From Streptomyces sp. NBC_01198 (GTDB lineage: Bacteria > Actinomycetota > Actinomycetes > Streptomycetales > Streptomycetaceae): a stretch of 64,000 nucleotides of DNA. The position numbers and the translations under genes were made by a program. The stretch covers positions 5,294,501-5,358,500 of the forward strand of contig NZ_CP108568.1 in the NCBI RefSeq assembly GCF_036010485.1. Direction: 5' to 3'. Under the pieces are notes generated by a model, which was not told the DNA's origin, searched no databases, and was given only the letters and a program-made list of their open reading frames with translations. Of this stretch, positions 61,014-64,000 are shown piece after piece; positions within the stretch are counted from its first letter, which is position 1, and each line of letters starts with the position of its first letter.

Positions 61014-62168
61014 TCACTCGTGCGGGTGCGGGTACTGCGCCGAGCGGTGCTGGAAGGCCAGCACCTTCGGATTCTGCACGGTGCCGCCGCGGATCTCGAT
61101 GGCCCGCCGGATCGTCTCGTCGCCGTCCCAGCCTGCCGGGCCTTCGAGCACCGGGCGCAGATACGGGATCAGCGCCTCGCTGTTCTCCCAGGTGGCGGAA
61201 TTCCACAGATAGGAGGGGCTGTGGTCGACGCCGTAATAGTGGACGTTGTCGCCGACGGTGAACATCGGGTCGGTGAAAGTCGTCGGCCGCGCCCATTCGA
61301 ATCCCATGCCCTCGTCGCACGAGACGTCGATGACGAGACTTCCGGGAGCGAGCGCGGGAAGGTCGTCGTCGATGAGGAACATCAGCGGCGAGTCGGTGTC
61401 CTGGAGCACGCAGTTGACGATGATGTCGTGCTGGGCGAGGAATCCGGCCAGCGGTACGGGGCCGTCCTCGGTGAGGGCGACGCTGCGCCGCGGGTCGTTG
61501 GTGTCGTCGGCCTCGTCGTGGTCGAAGTGGACGATGCGGGCCGAGTGGATCGGCGAGCTCACCGCGGTGACGCCGCGGGCCGTCAGCACGTCGACGTCGT
61601 GCACGCCCAGCGCGCTGAGCGCGGTCACCGCGCCGCGGGCGGTCGCGCCGAAGCCGATCACCACCGCGCGCTGCCGCCGCCCGTAGTCGCCGGTGGCGCC
61701 GGTCAGCTGCATCGCGTGCAGGACCGAGGAGTAGCCGGCCAGCTCGTTGTTCTTGTGGAAGACGTGCAGGTTGAAGGTGCCGCCGCGGCCCCAGTGGTTC
61801 ATCGCCTCGAAGGCGATCACGGTCAGCCTGCGGTCGATGGCGGTCTGGGTGACCTTCTCGTCCTGCACGCAGTGCGGCCAGCCCCACAGCACCTGGCCCT
61901 CGCGCAGTTCTCCGAGGTCCTCGTGGAGCGGTTTGGCCAGCAGGATGACATCGCATTCTGCGATGAGTTCGGCGCGGGAGCGGAAACCGCCGACCAGCGG
62001 CGCCAGCGCGCTGTCCGTGACACCGAAATATTCTCCGTAACCGGACTCCAGAAAGATGTTCCGGCGGATATCGGCGGCTATGCGGTCGAAATGTGCGGGG
62101 TGAACGGGCAGGCGGTGCTCGTTTTCCTTGCGGGTGTGCGACATGATTCCGAGCGTGAGCTGCTGCAA
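61014..62168 (-). CDS. N5-(carboxyethyl)ornithine synthase-like dehydrogenase
   Basis: The 384-residue protein belongs to the alanine dehydrogenase/PNT superfamily. The start LGIMSHTRKENEHRLPVHPAHFDRIA is typical of the N5-(carboxyethyl)ornithine synthase branch, which reductively joins pyruvate to ornithine, and the Rossmann VVIGFGATARGAVTALSALGV is intact. It starts at TTG 62168 (MQQLTLGIM) with an AAAGGGG site just upstream; ATG 62144 would cut the first strand. It is convergent with the GNAT gene, whose substrate could be related. A lysine or other amino-acid dehydrogenase role is an alternative. Confidence 0.8.
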   Translation of the reverse strand: MQQLTLGIMSHTRKENEHRLPVHPAHFDRIAADIRRNIFLESGYGEYFGVTDSALAPLVGGFRSRAELIAECDVILLAKPLHEDLGELREGQVLWGWPHCVQDEKVTQTAIDRRLTVIAFEAMNHWGRGGTFNLHVFHKNNELAGYSSVLHAMQLTGATGDYGRRQRAVVIGFGATARGAVTALSALGVHDVDVLTARGVTAVSSPIHSARIVHFDHDEADDTNDPRRSVALTEDGPVPLAGFLAQHDIIVNCVLQDTDSPLMFLIDDDLPALAPGSLVIDVSCDEGMGFEWARPTTFTDPMFTVGDNVHYYGVDHSPSYLWNSATWENSEALIPYLRPVLEGPAGWDGDETIRRAIEIRGGTVQNPKVLAFQHRSAQYPHPHE

Positions 62169-62219
62169 AATGCCCCTTTGGTTACTCCCTGTTTAGCACA
62201 CCCCAGGGATCGGGGCGCC

Positions 62220-63365
62220 TCAGCGGAGTGACGCCAGGGCGGCCCGCACCAGGTCCACGGCGGCCGAGGGGGTGGAGGCGTGCGGGGACAGCCGGACCGA
62301 GTCCGGGCGGACCGTGGGGGTGACGCCGTGCGCGTGCAGCGCCTTGGCGACCGTCGCCGCCTCCACCTCCGGCAGGCGGAAGGAGACGATGCCGGCCCGC
62401 CGGCCGGGGTCGGTCGCGGACAGGATCTCGCCGCCGTGCTCGCGCACCGCGTCGATGAGCCGGTCGACCAGGCCGCTGACCTGCGCCTCGATCGCCGGCA
62501 CGCCGACCTTCTCGACCAGGTCGAGCGCGGCGGCGAAGGCGGCCGCGGCGACCGGGCTGAGGTTGGTGATGCTCAGCCGGCCCGCGCCGGCGGCGGGGGA
62601 GTGCTCCCGGTCGTCGAAGAGGGCGACGTCGTCCACGCCGGTCCAGCCGGTCAGGGTCGGCTCCAGGCGTTCCAGCGCCCGGTCGGAGAGCGCGGCGAAC
62701 CCGGTGGACCAGCTGGCCCGCAGCCACTTCTGGCCGCCGGTCACGACGACGTCGGCGGCCTGCCAGGGCAGGTCGGCCACCCCGAAGGCCTGCATGGCGT
62801 CGACCACCAGCAGCCGGTCGGGCCCGATGACCTCGCGCAGCGCGGCCAGGTCGGCGCGGTAGCCGGTGCGGAAGTCCACCGCGCTCAGCGAGACGGCGAC
62901 GACGTCGTCGGTGAGCGCCGCCCGTACGGTCTCCGGCGTGATCCAGCCGTGCGCGTCGCCCGGCAGCCAGCGCGGCACCGTGAGCCCCGCGGCGGCGGCC
63001 CGGCGCCACGGGTAGTGGTTGGCGGGGAAGTCCGCGACGGGCACCAGGACCGTGCCGGACGGGATGCCGAAGGCGGCCTGGAACAGCCCGGTCGAGGCGT
63101 TGGGCAGCAGCACGGTGTGCTCGGCGTCGGTGCCGGCCAGCCGGGCGGCGGACTCCCGGGCGCGCAGGTCGGCCCGCATCAGGTCGTTGACCGTGTCGTG
63201 GTCGGCCCGCGCCGAGCGGCCCAGCGCGTCCGCGGTGGCGGCAAGCACCGCGCGCGGCGGCGGGCCGTAGCGGGCGAAGTCCAGGTAGCCTTCCGGAGCC
63301 TCGGACTGCCGGGCGTAGTCCGCCAGTCCGGCGGGTCCGCCGCCCGCGGTGCGCTGCGCTGCCAT
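62220..63365 (-). CDS. Aminotransferase class V family protein
   Basis: The 381-residue PLP enzyme has the core VLLPNASTGLFQAAFG, the acidic VVDAMQAFGV (ring nitrogen Asp) and TGGQKWLRASWSTG (PLP-binding Lys). The overall length and order match cysteine desulfurase or kynureninase-like class V enzymes. No Cys-containing loop of IscS type is seen, so a desulfurase is not favoured. It is upstream of and co-directional with the dehydrogenase gene, 52 bases apart, and divergent from the DUF445 gene. Confidence 0.85.
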   Translation of the reverse strand: MAAQRTAGGGPAGLADYARQSEAPEGYLDFARYGPPPRAVLAATADALGRSARADHDTVNDLMRADLRARESAARLAGTDAEHTVLLPNASTGLFQAAFGIPSGTVLVPVADFPANHYPWRRAAAAGLTVPRWLPGDAHGWITPETVRAALTDDVVAVSLSAVDFRTGYRADLAALREVIGPDRLLVVDAMQAFGVADLPWQAADVVVTGGQKWLRASWSTGFAALSDRALERLEPTLTGWTGVDDVALFDDREHSPAAGAGRLSITNLSPVAAAAFAAALDLVEKVGVPAIEAQVSGLVDRLIDAVREHGGEILSATDPGRRAGIVSFRLPEVEAATVAKALHAHGVTPTVRPDSVRLSPHASTPSAAVDLVRAALASLR

Positions 63366-63472
63366 ACGGGTGCCGCTCCTGTCCGCGGGAACGCAAGCGC
63401 GCCCTCGGGAGGCGCCGGGAACCCGCCGTACGTTCCAAGACTGTCAGCGGGGGCAACAATACGCAGGTGGAC

Positions 63473-64000
63473 ATGCGGGTGAATCAGGTGGAGGCGGGAC
63501 CGGGCGCGGCACCGGGGGCGGTCGACCCGGACGCGGAGCGGCGCCGCGGGGTGCGCCGGATGAAGCTGATCGCGACCGGCTTCCTCGCCGTCGCCACGGT
63601 GGTCTACGCCCTGGCCAAGTGGGCGGACTCCCGTGACGCCGGGGCGTGGGCGGCCTACGTGGCGGCCGCGGCCGAGGCGGGCATGGTGGGCGCGATGGCG
63701 GACTGGTTCGCGGTCACCGCGCTCTTCCGCCGCCCGCTGGGGCTGCCCATCCCGCACACCGCGATCATCCCGACCAAGAAGGACGCGCTGGGCGCCAGCC
63801 TCGGCGACTTCGTCGGCGAGAACTTCCTGTCCGCCGAGGTCGTCCGCACCCGGCTGCGGGCGGTCGGCATCGCCTCCCGGCTGGGCACCTGGGTGGCCGA
63901 CCCCGCCAACGCCGACCGGGTGACGGAGCAGGCCGCGGCGACGCTGCGGGGGCTGCTGACCGTGCTGCGGGACTCCGACGTGCAGGCGGTGGTCAGCGAG
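63473..64000 (+). CDS. DUF445 domain membrane protein, N-terminal part (3' truncated by window edge)
   Basis: The open frame continues beyond base 64000. The visible 176 residues include one hydrophobic segment (KLIATGFLAVATVVYALAKWA) and the DUF445 signature AAEAGMVGAMADWFAVTALFRRPLGLPIPHTAIIPTKKDALGASLGDFVGENFLS. The family is membrane-bound and uncharacterised. GTG 63467 and GTG 63479 are alternative starts. Confidence 0.88.
   Translation, partial: MRVNQVEAGPGAAPGAVDPDAERRRGVRRMKLIATGFLAVATVVYALAKWADSRDAGAWAAYVAAAAEAGMVGAMADWFAVTALFRRPLGLPIPHTAIIPTKKDALGASLGDFVGENFLSAEVVRTRLRAVGIASRLGTWVADPANADRVTEQAAATLRGLLTVLRDSDVQAVVSE

Overview
The window is a high-GC actinobacterial chromosome segment, almost certainly from Streptomyces or a close relative in Streptomycetaceae. 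The evidence is the strong GC bias, many GTG starts, stop/start overlaps, an SsgA-family sporulation protein, Cpn10-like, DUF3039, DUF2017 and DUF3618 proteins, a tmRNA tag ending FALAA, and a gene order (ftsX, ctp protease, smpB, ssrA ... narK, nnaR ... malic enzyme, hup, murA ... hpd, ssgG ... clpS, mec-cysO-cysM ... nagF, rph, rdgB) that matches the conserved Streptomyces core as I remember it. No search was run. There is no prophage, integrase, transposase or CRISPR array. Accessory features are limited to tandem HNH nucleases next to a tRNA-Leu and a family of dispersed intergenic repeats.

Layout. 1-2.95 kb: end of ftsX, an S41 protease, smpB and ssrA (trans-translation), closed by a strong terminator. 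3.1-5.75 kb: nitrate transporter narK and the HemD-like regulator nnaR. 6.2-9.3 kb: a CGNR regulator and a HelD-type helicase. 9.7-15.5 kb: malic enzyme, HU, murA (minus strand), yqgE, a DUF3039 protein and a TPR-like membrane protein. 16-22.5 kb: a GH20 hexosaminidase and a three-gene molybdenum-hydroxylase operon whose large subunit lacks canonical catalytic residues. 22.6-25.7 kb: a three-gene operon in which a membrane protein and a small adaptor share a 20-residue Gly-rich motif (three copies in total). 25.7-33.1 kb: PEP mutase-like enzyme, flavoprotein, tRNA-Cys, MFS exporter, SF2 helicase, IclR regulator, Lon-like protease. 33.2-36.5 kb: divergent Lrp regulator and hpd (tyrosine catabolism), then a GlcD-like oxidase. 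36.5-42.5 kb: ssgG, two RDD membrane proteins, a secreted M6 metalloprotease. 42.5-45.6 kb: NAD salvage (pncA, pncB) divergent from clpS and a DUF2017 gene. 45.7-50.3 kb: amino acid permease and a sulfur-carrier cysteine synthesis cluster (mec, Cys-containing leader peptide, cysO, cysM), then an MBL hydrolase. 50.4-53.5 kb: orphan PTS EIIB, rph, rdgB, tRNA-Leu, two HNH proteins. 53.5-64 kb: Bcp peroxiredoxin, Cpn10-like protein, class A PBP, a three-gene ABC exporter, GNAT, carboxyethylornithine synthase-like dehydrogenase, class V aminotransferase and the start of a DUF445 protein.

The most interesting content is (1) the motif-sharing operon at 22.6-25.7 kb, which looks like a membrane/adaptor pair built on a putative amyloid-type signalling motif; (2) the molybdenum-hydroxylase operon with a degenerate active site; and (3) the cysO-cysM cluster with a short Cys-containing leader ORF, a candidate attenuator, and a CysO whose diglycine is masked by two extra residues. 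Several clean palindromes (upstream of pncB, between lrp and hpd, upstream of the Mo-hydroxylase operon and of the malic enzyme) are candidate operators.
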